Notes: generated by a model not told the origin, from the sequence alone. A stretch of DNA of 64,000 bases from Microbacterium laevaniformans (GCF_016907555.1 NZ_JAFBCE010000001.1:2604001-2668000); one strand, 5' to 3'. Shown: positions 17,525 through 25,974, numbered from the stretch's first letter. Numbers and translations: made by a program.

Positions 17525-18431
17525 GACCATCGCGCTCGCCGGGGCGGATGCCGCGGCATCCACCCCGGACGACAGCCTGCGCACCCTCGCCGCGGGCCTC
17601 GACAGCCTGCAGACGACGCCCGAGCGCGCCCGCGAGCCCTGGCGCCGCGTCGCGGCCGGTGTGCTGCCGCCGGTGGTGTTCGTCGCCCTGCTCATCGCGG
17701 CGTGGCAGCTGTACGTCGTCATCGCGCGCCCGCGGCCCGACCGCGTGCCGTCGCCGCTCGACGTCGCTCTCGCGCTGGGCGACGCGTGGGACCTCGGGCG
17801 TCTGCAGCTCGCCGTCGTCACGAGCCTGGAGCGGGGACTCATCGGATTCCTCATAGCGATCGTCGTGGGCACGCCGATCGGGCTGCTGCTGGCGGAGGTC
17901 CGCCCGATCCGGCGCGCCGTCGGACCGATCATCTCGGGGCTGCAGGTGCTGCCGTCGGTGGCCTGGGTCCCGGCGGCGATCCTGTGGTTCGGGCTCACCG
18001 ACGCCACCGTCTACTTCGTCATCCTCATGGGCGCCATCCCCTCGATCGTCAACGGACTGATCGCCGGGGTCGCCCAGGTGCCGCCGCAGCTGCGGCGCGT
18101 GGGCACGGTCCTCGGCACCACGCGCGTCTCCCAGCCGTTGCTGATCGTGCTGCCGGCCGCGCTGCCCGGCTACGTCGCCGGCCTCAAGCAGGGCTGGGCG
18201 TTCTCGTGGCGCTCGCTCATGGCCGCGGAGATCATCGCGACCGGCGGCACGATCGGGTTCGGCCTCGGGCAGATGCTCGATCAGAGCCGACAGCTCGCCG
18301 ACCTCGCCGGGGTGCTGGCGACGATCCTCGTGATCCTCGCCATCGGCATCCTCGTCGAGCTGGTCGTCTTCGCGCCACTCGAGCGCCGGATGCTGCGCAA
18401 CCGCGGTCTGCTCGCAGGGAGCACCCGGTGA
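17514..18431 (+). CDS. ABC transporter permease (SsuC/TauC type)
   Basis: A 305-residue inner-membrane permease with about six hydrophobic segments and the EAA-type cytoplasmic loop (GTVLGTTRVSQPLLIVLPAALPG). The first about 45 residues are hydrophilic. The ATG at 17514 lies 11 bases before the end of the ATPase gene, and the protein ends four bases into the next gene. Together with the two preceding genes it forms a complete importer. Confidence 0.92.
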   Translation: MPPETIALAGADAAASTPDDSLRTLAAGLDSLQTTPERAREPWRRVAAGVLPPVVFVALLIAAWQLYVVIARPRPDRVPSPLDVALALGDAWDLGRLQLAVVTSLERGLIGFLIAIVVGTPIGLLLAEVRPIRRAVGPIISGLQVLPSVAWVPAAILWFGLTDATVYFVILMGAIPSIVNGLIAGVAQVPPQLRRVGTVLGTTRVSQPLLIVLPAALPGYVAGLKQGWAFSWRSLMAAEIIATGGTIGFGLGQMLDQSRQLADLAGVLATILVILAIGILVELVVFAPLERRMLRNRGLLAGSTR

Positions 18432-19225
18432 GCGCCGCGGCCGACCCGGCGGGCCGGGTCACGCTCGTCGGCGCCGGTCCCGGCGACGTGGGCCTGCTCA
18501 CCCTGCGCGGCCTGCGCGCCCTGCAGAAGGCCGACGTCGTCGTGGCCGACCGCCTCGGCGCGCGCGCGGTCCTCGACGGGCTGGCGGCGGAGGGCTACGC
18601 GCTCACCGCCGAGATCGTCGACGTCGGCAAGGCTCCCGGACACCATGCCGTGCCGCAGGACGCCATCAACGCGCTGCTCGTCCAGCTCGCCGGCGAGGGC
18701 AGGGAGGTCGTGCGGCTGAAGGGCGGCGATCCGTACGTGTTCGGCCGCGGCCTGGAGGAGCTGGCGCATTGCCGCGCGCACGGCGTCGACGTCGAGGTGG
18801 TCTCCGGCGTGACGAGTGCGGTCTCGGTGCCGGCCGTCGCCGGCATCCCCCTCACCCACCGCGGCATCGCGACCGCGTTCACCGTCGTCACCGCGCACGA
18901 CCAGATCTCCGCCGTCGGCGGCGCGCGCGATCACACCGTCGTGCTGCTCATGGGCGTCGGCACCCTCGCCCATGCCGCCCTGACGCTGGCGCGCGGCGAA
19001 CGCGGCGGCGACTGCCCCGTGGCCATCGTCGAGGACGGGTACGGGCCGGGCCAGCGCGTCACCGTGGGCACGCTCGCGACCATCGCCCATCAAGCGGCCG
19101 TCCGCCGCGTCCGCTCCCCCGCCGTCGTCGTGGTGGGCGACGTCGTCACCCTCAGCCCCTACGCCCCCGCCGATCTCGCCGCCGTCACCCCGGCCGAACC
19201 CGTCCTCCGAAAGGCATCCCTGTGA
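18428..19225 (+). CDS. cobA: Uroporphyrinogen-III C-methyltransferase
   Basis: A 265-residue SAM-dependent tetrapyrrole methyltransferase. The glycine-rich VTLVGAGPGDVGLLTL opens it. VVRLKGGDPYVFGRG and GIPLTHRGIA complete the SUMT signatures. It makes precorrin-2, the entry to siroheme and cobalamin. In this operon, siroheme for the sulfite reductase is the likely product, with the CbiX-like chelatase at 9926 for metal insertion. I see no CysG-type dehydrogenase domain; precorrin-2 oxidation must come from elsewhere or be spontaneous. The GTG overlaps the permease stop by 4 bases. Confidence 0.93.
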   Translation: MSAAADPAGRVTLVGAGPGDVGLLTLRGLRALQKADVVVADRLGARAVLDGLAAEGYALTAEIVDVGKAPGHHAVPQDAINALLVQLAGEGREVVRLKGGDPYVFGRGLEELAHCRAHGVDVEVVSGVTSAVSVPAVAGIPLTHRGIATAFTVVTAHDQISAVGGARDHTVVLLMGVGTLAHAALTLARGERGGDCPVAIVEDGYGPGQRVTVGTLATIAHQAAVRRVRSPAVVVVGDVVTLSPYAPADLAAVTPAEPVLRKASL

Positions 19226-20631
19226 GCACCGCCCCGGACCTCCGCGTCGCCATCGTCGGCGCGGGACCCGCCGGCATCTACGCCGGCAACATCCTCGCGA
19301 ACGCCGTCCGGGAGGAGGGCGGCACCGTCGCGATCGACCTGTTCGACTCGCTCCCGGCGCCGTACGGACTCATCCGCTACGGGGTGGCTCCCGACCACCC
19401 GCGCATCAAGGGCATCGTCACCTCGCTCCACGAGATGCTCGACGCCGGATCGATCCGCTTCCTCGGCAACGTGGAGGTGGGCCGCGATGTCTCCCTCGAG
19501 GAGCTGCACGCGCGCTACGACGCTGTCATCCTCGCCACCGGCGCGATCCGTGACGCGGAGCTGGCGATCCCCGGCATCGAGCTGCCCGGCTCCCACGGTG
19601 CGGCCGACTTCGTCGCGTGGTTCGACGGTCACCCCGATGCGCCCCGCACATGGCCGCTCACCGCGCGCGAGGTCGCGGTCATCGGCAACGGCAACGTGGC
19701 GCTGGACGTCGCCCGCGTGCTCGCCAAGCACGCCGAGGATCTGCGCACGACCGAGGTCGCCGACAACGTGCTGGCCGGACTCGAGGCATCCGTCGTCACC
19801 GACGTGCACGTCTTCGGGCGGCGGGGTCCCCTCGACGTGAAGTTCACCCCGATCGAGCTGCGCGAGCTCGGGGAGGTGCCCGGTGTGGACATCGTCCTCG
19901 CGGACGAGGACTTCGCGGCGCTCGACGCGGCGACGGCGACTCCGGGGAACAATCAGCTGAAGGTGATCCGGCGGATCTTCGACGCGTGGCGCACGCGCGA
20001 GCCGGAGGCCGCGCACACCCACGCCGACCGCGCCCGACGGGTGCACCTGCACTTCTTCCACGCCCCGGTGTCCGTGCTCGGCGAGACGGGCGTGGAGGCC
20101 GTGCGCTTGGAGCGCACCGCCCCCGTGGCGGGCGACCCGAACGGCGCCGTCCGGGGCACGGGCGAGCTGCGCGACATCCCCGTGCAGGCCGTCTACCGCG
20201 CCGTGGGCTACCACGGCTCGCCCGTCGTCGGCGCGCCGTTCGACGACGTGCGCGGCGTCGTGCCGAATGCCGGCGGACGTGTCGAGGATGCGGCCGGCGA
20301 GCCGATCGGCGGCCTGTACGCGACGGGATGGATCAAACGCGGGCCCGTCGGGCTCATCGGCCACACGAAGTCCGACGCCCTGGAGACGATCACCCACCTG
20401 CTCGCCGACGCCCGCGCCGGCCTCCTGTCCACCCCCACCGTGCACACCGACGTGCGGGCACTGCTCGACGAGCGGGCGCTCGACTACACGACCTGGGAGG
20501 GCTGGCTGGCCCTCGACGCGCACGAGCGGGCACTCGGCGCGGGCCACGCCCATACCCGCGACCGCGTCAAGGTCGTGCCCCGCGAGGAGCAGGTCGACAT
20601 CTCGCGCGCGGGCGCGTTGACCCCGTCGTGA
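19222..20631 (+). CDS. fprA: Ferredoxin/adrenodoxin-type NADP+ reductase (FprA-like)
   Basis: A 469-residue flavoprotein like mycobacterial FprA. The FAD-binding VAIVGAGPAGIYAG and the LPAPYGLIRYGVAPDHPRIK segment are diagnostic. VAVIGNGNVALDVARVL is the NADP-binding Rossmann motif. GWIKRGPVGLIGHTKSDA occurs near the end. It moves electrons from NADPH to ferredoxin. Directly downstream of cobA with overlapping codons, it most likely feeds the ferredoxin used by sulfite reductase. No ferredoxin gene lies in the operon. Confidence 0.92.
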   Translation: MSTAPDLRVAIVGAGPAGIYAGNILANAVREEGGTVAIDLFDSLPAPYGLIRYGVAPDHPRIKGIVTSLHEMLDAGSIRFLGNVEVGRDVSLEELHARYDAVILATGAIRDAELAIPGIELPGSHGAADFVAWFDGHPDAPRTWPLTAREVAVIGNGNVALDVARVLAKHAEDLRTTEVADNVLAGLEASVVTDVHVFGRRGPLDVKFTPIELRELGEVPGVDIVLADEDFAALDAATATPGNNQLKVIRRIFDAWRTREPEAAHTHADRARRVHLHFFHAPVSVLGETGVEAVRLERTAPVAGDPNGAVRGTGELRDIPVQAVYRAVGYHGSPVVGAPFDDVRGVVPNAGGRVEDAAGEPIGGLYATGWIKRGPVGLIGHTKSDALETITHLLADARAGLLSTPTVHTDVRALLDERALDYTTWEGWLALDAHERALGAGHAHTRDRVKVVPREEQVDISRAGALTPS

Positions 20632-21620
20632 GCGCCGCGCCGCGCGATGCCGGCGCGTCGGGCACGCGGGTCGTGGACGTCGTGGTGGTCGGCGGTGGAC
20701 CGGCGGGGCTCTCGGCCGCGCTGAACCTCGCCCGCGCGCGCGCATCGGTCGTCGTGGTCGACGCGGGGCGTCCCCGAAACGCCGCCACCCTCCGCTCACA
20801 CGGCTTCCTGACGCGCGACGGCGTATCGCCGATGGAGCTGCGCAAACTCGCACGCGCCGAGCTCGACGCGTACCCCGACGTGCGCATCCTCGAGCGGACG
20901 ATCGCGACCTCCGTCGTACGGGTCGCGGCATCCGATGCGCCGTCGTCCCGCGACGCACGGTTCATCGTCGCCATCGGCGGACGGGCCGCCGTCGCCGAGC
21001 CCCGGCTGGGTGCCCGATCGGTCGTCGTCGCCACTGGACTGCGCGAGACGCTGCCCGCGGTGGAGGGCATCCGCTCGTTCTACGGGATGTCGCTGTTCAG
21101 CTGCGCCGCCTGCGATGCCTGGGAGCTGCAGGGCGGCCGCCTCGCCCTGATCGGCGAGACGCCCGACCTCGCGGCGCGGGCGCGACTGATCGCGCACTGG
21201 ACGAGCCGGCTCACCGTGTTCACCAACGGAGCCGGCATCGTCGACGCCGTCGAGGAGGCGGAGCTGGTCGCATCCGGCGTCGGCGTCGAGCGGGCGCCCA
21301 TCGCGGAGCTCGTCGGCGAGCGCGGCGCGATCTCGGCGGTCGTGCTCGCCGACGGGACGCGCGTCGAGGTCGACGGCGGGTTCGTCCGCCCGGTGTGGGA
21401 ACCGGCGCTGGAGTTCCTCGACGGGGTCGACGCCGAGCGCGACGACGCGGGACACCTGCGGACCGACCGCGCCGGCCGCACCTCGATCCCGGGGCTGTAC
21501 TCGGCGGGCGACGCCGCCTCCGGTCCGCAGCAGCTCATCGTCGCGGCGGGGCAGGGCGCCCGCGTCGCCGCCGTGCTCGTGCACGACAGCGTCGGCGTCG
21601 GCGTCACCACCGCGCACTGA
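20628..21620 (+). CDS. Thioredoxin-reductase-like FAD/NAD(P) oxidoreductase
   Basis: A 330-residue two-dinucleotide-fold flavoprotein. It has VVVVGGGPAGLSAALNLARA for FAD, a CAAC redox-type motif in FSCAACDAWE, and a C-terminal GLYSAGDAASGPQQLIVAAGQG. These fit the low-molecular-weight thioredoxin reductase fold, in the shorter branch sometimes linked to thiol oxidation. The second dinucleotide motif (LALIGETPDLAARA) lacks the classical GxGxxA/G, so NADPH use is uncertain. It is the last gene of the sulfur operon (GTGA overlap). One idea is supply of reduced thioredoxin to APS reductase. Confidence 0.8.
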   Translation: MSAAPRDAGASGTRVVDVVVVGGGPAGLSAALNLARARASVVVVDAGRPRNAATLRSHGFLTRDGVSPMELRKLARAELDAYPDVRILERTIATSVVRVAASDAPSSRDARFIVAIGGRAAVAEPRLGARSVVVATGLRETLPAVEGIRSFYGMSLFSCAACDAWELQGGRLALIGETPDLAARARLIAHWTSRLTVFTNGAGIVDAVEEAELVASGVGVERAPIAELVGERGAISAVVLADGTRVEVDGGFVRPVWEPALEFLDGVDAERDDAGHLRTDRAGRTSIPGLYSAGDAASGPQQLIVAAGQGARVAAVLVHDSVGVGVTTAH

Positions 21621-21681
21621 CCCGCGGTCTCCGCGGACGCCTGCCGACCGTCAGACGCGGCCGGGATCGGAAGCGGCCGGA

Positions 21682-22287
21682 TCAGGCGCCGCGCGCCCCG
21701 GCATCCGTCGAACCCACATCCGTGCGGTGGAAGTTCTGGAACGACCGCGACGCGGTCGGGCCGCGCTGACCGTGATATCGGTTGAGGTACGGCCCCGTGC
21801 CGTAGGGGTTCTCCGCCGCGGACGACAGCCGGAAGAAGCACAGCTGACCGATCTTCATCCCCGGCCACAGCTTGATCGGCAGCGTCGCGACGTTCGACAG
21901 CTCGAGGGTGACGTGACCGGAGAAGCCGGGGTCGATGAAGCCCGCGGTCGAGTGCGTCAACAGTCCGAGGCGTCCGAGCGACGACTTGCCCTCCAGGCGC
22001 GCGGCGATGTCGTCGGGCAGCGTCACCTGTTCGAACGTCGAGCCGAGGACGAACTCGCCCGGGTGCAGGATGAACGGCTCGTCGGGGCGCACCTCGATGA
22101 GGTGGGTGAGATCGGGCTGGTCCTCGGCGGGATCGATGAAGGGGTACTTGTGGTTGTCGAACAGCCGGAAGTAGCGATCCAGACGCACGTCCACGCTCGA
22201 CGGCTGCACCATCGCGGCATCCCACGGGTCGAGTCCGACGCGGCCGGAGGAGATCTCGGTGCGGATGTCGCGGTCACTGAGCAGCAC
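21682..22287 (-). CDS. dcd: dCTP deaminase
   Basis: A 201-residue nucleotide-pool enzyme of the dCTP deaminase/dUTPase fold. Recognisable elements are [30 protein letters not shown], the conserved [18 protein letters not shown] block with the catalytic Glu, and a C-terminal [14 protein letters not shown] that closes over the triphosphate. It turns dCTP into dUTP, or bifunctionally into dUMP; actinobacterial enzymes of this kind are often bifunctional, which I cannot decide here. It converges with the sulfur operon across 61 bases. Confidence 0.97.
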   Translation of the reverse strand: MLLSDRDIRTEISSGRVGLDPWDAAMVQPSSVDVRLDRYFRLFDNHKYPFIDPAEDQPDLTHLIEVRPDEPFILHPGEFVLGSTFEQVTLPDDIAARLEGKSSLGRLGLLTHSTAGFIDPGFSGHVTLELSNVATLPIKLWPGMKIGQLCFFRLSSAAENPYGTGPYLNRYHGQRGPTASRSFQNFHRTDVGSTDAGARGA

Positions 22288-22327
22288 GCGGCCAGCCTAC
22301 TGGCCGCACGGCGACAGCGCGGCGCGC

Positions 22328-22918
22328 TCAGCGGTCGACGGAGGCCGCGATCGCCAGCGCCGAACGCGACAGGAAGGCGACGATCTCATCGGCGGGCCGG
22401 TCGGACTCGAGACCGAGCTCGATGAGCACGTCCTCGGCGAACGCGACCCAGGCGCGTGCGGCCACCGACAGCATGGGCGAGTCGGCGTGACCCAGCTCGT
22501 GGAAGACCTCGAGGATCCGTTGCGCGTTCTCGTCGCGGGCCTCGTCGACGAGTTCGCGGACCACCGGGTCGCCGCTGGCGACGCCCCGCACCAGCGAGTA
22601 GAAGGTTCCGCGGTGGGCGCGAACGAACGCGACGATCCGCTCGATCGTGTCGTCGAGGCGGGCGCGCGGCGGCAGCTCCGCGCGGGGGGCGGATGCCGCG
22701 ATCAGCGCGTCGCGGGCGGTGGTGACCACCGCGGTGTGCAGGCCCTGGCGCGTGCCGAAGTAGTGGAAGACGAGCGCACGCGACACGTCCTCGCGCTCGG
22801 CGAGGGCCTCGATCGTGAGCTCGTCGAGCGGCCGCGACGCGAGGAACGCGACGCCCGAAGCGATCAACTGTGCGCGCCGATCCTCCCGCGACAGGCGCCG
22901 ACGGTGCTCGGAGGACAT
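22328..22918 (-). CDS. TetR-family transcriptional regulator
   Basis: A 196-residue repressor. The N-terminal helix-turn-helix is at about residues 15-60 (AQLIASGVAFLASRPLDELTIEALAE followed by EDVSRALVFHYFGTRQGL), then an all-helical ligand domain. I use the ATG at 22918 (MSSEHRRRLS); a GTG six codons earlier is also possible. It is divergent from the DUF6230 cluster. A 17-bp dyad lies between them, so it probably represses itself and that cluster. Confidence 0.9.
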   Translation of the reverse strand: MSSEHRRRLSREDRRAQLIASGVAFLASRPLDELTIEALAEREDVSRALVFHYFGTRQGLHTAVVTTARDALIAASAPRAELPPRARLDDTIERIVAFVRAHRGTFYSLVRGVASGDPVVRELVDEARDENAQRILEVFHELGHADSPMLSVAARAWVAFAEDVLIELGLESDRPADEIVAFLSRSALAIAASVDR

Positions 22919-22997
22919 GCCCTCGACCCTACCCACGAGGTGGGCGCGGTCCCACGGCCGCTCTTCGTGAGAGTTCTCTCACAGAGGCGCCTCCCTT

Positions 22998-23014
22998 ATT
23001 GACTGATTGTCAAT
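22998..23014. promoter_or_regulatory. 17-bp dyad ATTGAC-N5-GTCAAT, probable TetR operator
   Basis: ATTGAC (22998-23003) and GTCAAT (23009-23014) are perfect inverted arms around TGATT in the gap between the TetR gene and the DUF6230 cluster. The arms include a TTGACT -35-like hexamer on the plus strand. Length and position fit a TetR dimer site. Confidence 0.6.
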
Positions 23015-23080
23015 TGAGGCGCACAGTCGATGATCGAACGCGTCGGCAGCGGAGCCGGCGCCCCGGCATCCGGAGGATCG

Positions 23081-23677
23081 ATGAGACTCTCGAACCCGAC
23101 TCGCTCCCGCGCGGGACGCATCACCCTCGCCACCATTCCCGTCGTCCTCGCCTCCACGTTCCTCCTCGGAGGCGTCGCGCAGGGCGCCGTTCCGGTCTCG
23201 TTCGCGGTCTCCGGCAGCCAGTTCCAGATCAGCGCATCCAAGCTCGAAGGCACCGGGTTCTCGCAGTACGCGGGCGTGACGCAAGACACGGCGGGCGGCT
23301 CGCACAACGTAGCGATCGCCAACATCGCGTCGGCGCAGCTCTACGATCTCTGCCAGTCGGTGATCTCCGACACCCCGCTCGGCAAAGTGGGTGTGCTCAT
23401 CACGGCCGGTGGCGGCGGCAACCCCGCCACCGCGAGCGACCTGCAGATCGGCATGACCGACCTCAAGGGCGATTCGTCGTTCTCCAACATCCGCATCGGC
23501 GTCGACGCCTCCACCGTGAACACGGCGGCGAAGGGCTCGGCGGGCGACTTCGCGCAGGATGCCGACAGCGTCACGATCAACAACCTCCAGCAGATCTCGT
23601 GGAGCACGCAGGCTTCGGTCTTCACGCTCACCGGAATGTCGCTGAAGCTGACGGACGGGTCGAGCGGATGCTTCTGA
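23081..23677 (+). CDS. DUF6230 family exported protein
   Basis: A 198-residue protein. One hydrophobic N-terminal segment (residues about 13-37, ITLATIPVVLASTFLLGGVA) is followed by a beta-rich region with FAVSGSQFQISASKLEGTGF, the TNM/YDLCQSV cysteine segment, and a C-terminal LTGMSLKLTDGSSGCF. This matches the actinobacterial DUF6230 family, best known from Streptomyces, sometimes mislabelled as cholesterol esterase. Function is unknown. I choose the ATG at 23081 because GGAGG lies 5 bases upstream; an earlier ATG at 23030 has no such site. Its 3' end overlaps the next gene by 10 bases. Confidence 0.8.
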   Translation: MRLSNPTRSRAGRITLATIPVVLASTFLLGGVAQGAVPVSFAVSGSQFQISASKLEGTGFSQYAGVTQDTAGGSHNVAIANIASAQLYDLCQSVISDTPLGKVGVLITAGGGGNPATASDLQIGMTDLKGDSSFSNIRIGVDASTVNTAAKGSAGDFAQDADSVTINNLQQISWSTQASVFTLTGMSLKLTDGSSGCF

Positions 23678-24168
23678 CACGCCGGGCGTCCCGCGCCGCC
23701 GAGCTCGCCGCGGAGCCCGAGAACGAGACCGTGCCCACGCCCGTGGCGGGCCGGCCGGCGCGCGCCTGGCGGAAGGATCGGCCGCTCGTGGGCGGCATCC
23801 TGCTCATCGTCGGCGGCCTCGCGATGTTCGGCTCGAGCCAGCTCGACTTCGGGCGCCTGCACATCCACCTCGGCATCGAGGGACTGCAGGCGGTCGTGAT
23901 CCCGCTGCTACTCATCGTGCTGGGCGCCCTCGTGGTCGCCACGCCGGCGCACCGCATCCTGTACGGCGTGATCGCGCTGGCGACGAGCGTCTACTCGATC
24001 GTGGGGGTGAACCTCGGCGGGTTCCTGATCGGGTTCGTGCTGTCGGCGGTCGGCGGCATCCTCGCGGTGTCGTGGATGCCGAGAGCCGCGCGCACCGCGG
24101 AGTCGGAGCCGACGGCTGAGGCGGATGCCGAGGAGGCGATCGTCCCCGACGAGGCGGTCACACGATGA
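23668..24168 (+). CDS. DUF6114 family membrane protein
   Basis: A 166-residue protein with four hydrophobic segments between about residues 38 and 135. It includes KDRPLVGGILLIVGGLAMF near the start and GGFLIGFVLSAVGGILAVSW near the end, the pattern of the DUF6114 family. In other actinobacteria these genes travel with DUF6230, as here. A charged N-terminus and an acidic tail flank the membrane part. The ATG at 23668 overlaps the preceding gene. Confidence 0.8.
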   Translation: MLLTRRASRAAELAAEPENETVPTPVAGRPARAWRKDRPLVGGILLIVGGLAMFGSSQLDFGRLHIHLGIEGLQAVVIPLLLIVLGALVVATPAHRILYGVIALATSVYSIVGVNLGGFLIGFVLSAVGGILAVSWMPRAARTAESEPTAEADAEEAIVPDEAVTR

Positions 24169-24896
24169 CCACGCGGCGTGCTCGTTCCGCGCTGCTGGCG
24201 GCCGCGCTCCTCGCGCTCGCGCCGAGCGCCGTCGGCGCCGCAGCCCTCCCCGCGGCAGCCGCCGAGACCTCCGGCGCACGGCCGACCGAGTGGTGCATCC
24301 CGATCATCATGCCCTGCCACTCGTCGCCGTCCCCGACGCCCAGTCCGTCACCGTCGGCGAGCGCGTCGGTTCCCGGCATCCCGAGCCTGCCGACCGTCCC
24401 CGGCCTTCCGGAACCCGGGCAGCCGACCCCGTCGCCGTCGGAAGGCACGACGCCGCCCGCGGTGGCGCCCGTCGCCGACGAGCAGGGACCCGTGTTCACG
24501 CAGCCGTCCGCACAGCTCGGGTCGACGTCGCTGTCGTTCAGCGGCCTGCGCGGCATCTCGGTCGTGACCGTTCCCCTCGCCGACGGTTCGCGGACGACGG
24601 CGTTGAAGCTCGAAGCCGACCGCATCACGATCTCCGGGTTCAGCCTGACCGTCCGCCACGACACCGGCCCCATCCTGACGACGACGGCCGACACGATGAC
24701 CCTCGACGGGCACGTGGTGGTGTACATCAACTCGCTCAGCGCGACGCTTCCGGGAGGAAAGCTGCTCACGCTGGGCGCCGACACCCCGCCGCCTGCCGAA
24801 GGCCTCGACTCGATGTTCGGCGTGACCCTCGGCCTCGTCGGATCGACGGCCGATTCGATCACCTACACGAACACGGTGCAGCACCTGTCGGAGTGA
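24165..24896 (+). CDS. Secreted Pro/Ser-rich protein with beta-rich C-terminus
   Basis: A 243-residue protein with a signal peptide (RRARSALLAAALLALAPS, cleavage near AAAAE). A short segment with two cysteines (WCIPIIMPC) comes next, then about 50 residues of Ser-Pro-rich linker, typical of cell-wall spanning parts. The C-terminal 140 residues are beta-rich (ALKLEADRITISGFSLTVRH). That domain has the rhythm of the DUF6230 beta region, which may mean distant kinship. I recognise no named family. It is the third gene of the TetR-controlled cluster, overlapping DUF6114 by 4 bases. Confidence 0.75.
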   Translation: MTTRRARSALLAAALLALAPSAVGAAALPAAAAETSGARPTEWCIPIIMPCHSSPSPTPSPSPSASASVPGIPSLPTVPGLPEPGQPTPSPSEGTTPPAVAPVADEQGPVFTQPSAQLGSTSLSFSGLRGISVVTVPLADGSRTTALKLEADRITISGFSLTVRHDTGPILTTTADTMTLDGHVVVYINSLSATLPGGKLLTLGADTPPPAEGLDSMFGVTLGLVGSTADSITYTNTVQHLSE

Positions 24897-24942
24897 CGGG
24901 GAGTGCGGCGCCCGGCGCAGCGGGCGGGTCGCGAACGGAGGG

Positions 24943-25137
24943 TCAGGACTGGATGAACGCGAGGATGTCGGGGTTGATGACGTCCGCGTGCGTGGTCAGC
25001 ATGAGGTAGAGCAGCTGTGCGTCCCAGTCGTCGGACGAGAGGGGCGGGCCGTGGTGGAAGACGATGGGCTGGGCGCCAGCGCTTCCCCAGTCCTTGTAGG
25101 AGATCTCCGCGCCGTCTTCGGTGGTGACGTAGGCAAT
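24943..25137 (-). pseudogene. Internally deleted alpha/beta hydrolase (non-heme chloroperoxidase type)
   Basis: Only 64 codons remain. They join a typical N-terminus (AYVTTEDGAEISYKDWGSAG, then QPIVFHHGPPLSSDDWDAQL) straight to a typical C-terminus (TTHADVINPDILAFIQS, stop at 24943). The family length is about 275 residues, so roughly 210 residues including the nucleophile serine and catalytic acid are gone, in frame. The start codon is now ATT or ATC behind an intact GGAGG (25144-25148). It is a dead remnant whose two ends are both preserved. Confidence 0.75.
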
Positions 25138-25357
25138 GATCGGTCCTCCGGGTCGTGTGCATGGGTGCGCTCGATCCGAGCGTGTTCACGCCAACCGCGG
25201 CATCCGCTGACCCGTTCCTACATCTGTATAGACGTTCGGGGCGGCGGCGCGAGTGAGCCGAGGGCCATGCGTCATTGCGGCACGCTTCAATTACGCGACT
25301 GCAAGTTCAATTGTTTCCGGTTTTCGTTGAATCGATACGTGGTGTGATCAAGGGAAC

Positions 25358-25674
25358 TTGAAGGAGAGCAGCACGGATCCCGCACGATTCGCCGCAAGTC
25401 CGATCGGCGACCTCCTTCCGATCTCCGGCACGGACGGCCGAGGGCAGACCTACGAGCGCGTCGCGTTCGCCGCTCATCCACTCGCGGCGCCGCCAGAACT
25501 CTGCACAGCCACCTGGAACCGTGTTGCGTTTCCAGGGCTGACCTACCAAGCGGTGAGCAACGCTGTACGCAAGCTCGAAGAAGTTGGGATCCTCGAGCAA
25601 CGGAACGTTCCGGGGGTCATGGTGTTGGCGCCCCCGATGTCGTCGCGATCATCTCTGCGCCCAGCGCAGCGTAG
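25358..25674 (+). pseudogene. Internally deleted Fic-domain gene
   Basis: The 5' part (TTG at 25358) reads RFAASPIGDLLPISGTDGRG and then YERVAFAAHPLAAPPELCTATWNRV, the usual N-terminus of actinobacterial Fic proteins. It jumps to LTYQAVSNAVRKLEEVGILEQ, the C-terminal winged-helix end of the same family. After a frame change the normal-looking end PDVVAIISAPSAA and stop at 25672-25674 follow. The catalytic HxFx(D/E)GN(G/K)R core is absent. Fic enzymes transfer AMP to proteins; this copy cannot. The family match of the two ends is by recollection of conserved patterns. Confidence 0.55.
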
Positions 25675-25756
25675 CGGCGCCCGCCCGCGCTCAGTGCGGC
25701 GATCAGTCAGCGACATTCGTGGGTATGCTGGACGGGCACGGCCGTCAGGTCGTCGT

Positions 25757-25827
25757 GGGGCTGTAGTTCAATGGCAGAACTTCTGCTTCCCAAGCAGACA
25801 GCGCGGGTTCGATTCCCGTCAGCCCCT
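25757..25827 (+). tRNA. tRNA-Gly, anticodon CCC
   Basis: A 7-bp acceptor stem GGGGCTG/CAGCCCC closes a cloverleaf with D-loop TAGTTCAATGGCAGAA, anticodon arm CTGC-TTCCCAA-GCAG (anticodon CCC), and T-arm GCGGGTTCGATTCCCGT. The discriminator is T, and CCA is encoded at 25828-25830. The gene sits between the Fic remnant and the VOC/ABC operon in a region of decayed genes, a common place for mobile DNA to integrate. I did not see a repeat of its 3' end elsewhere in the window, but this was not an exhaustive search. Confidence 0.95.
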
Positions 25828-25974
25828 CCACTTCATTGACATACGAAGTCGATCGCATCCGGGCCTAGTGCGCTGGCCCTCGGAATCGGCCAGCCTCAGC
25901 AACTCACCGGGCTCGGCGATGAGATCCTGCGTCACACTCCGGCGGCTCGCGTACTCCGAAGAGACGCGCGATAC

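Noticed and set aside
19159..20958. 599-codon frame antisense to the ferredoxin-NADP reductase gene
   Set aside because: Typical mirror frame of a high-GC gene, without recognisable protein motifs.
24863..25189. 108-codon minus-strand frame with His/Arg-rich sequence beside the hydrolase remnant
   Set aside because: It is an alternate frame of the remnant; the other frame gives clear hydrolase N- and C-terminal sequences.
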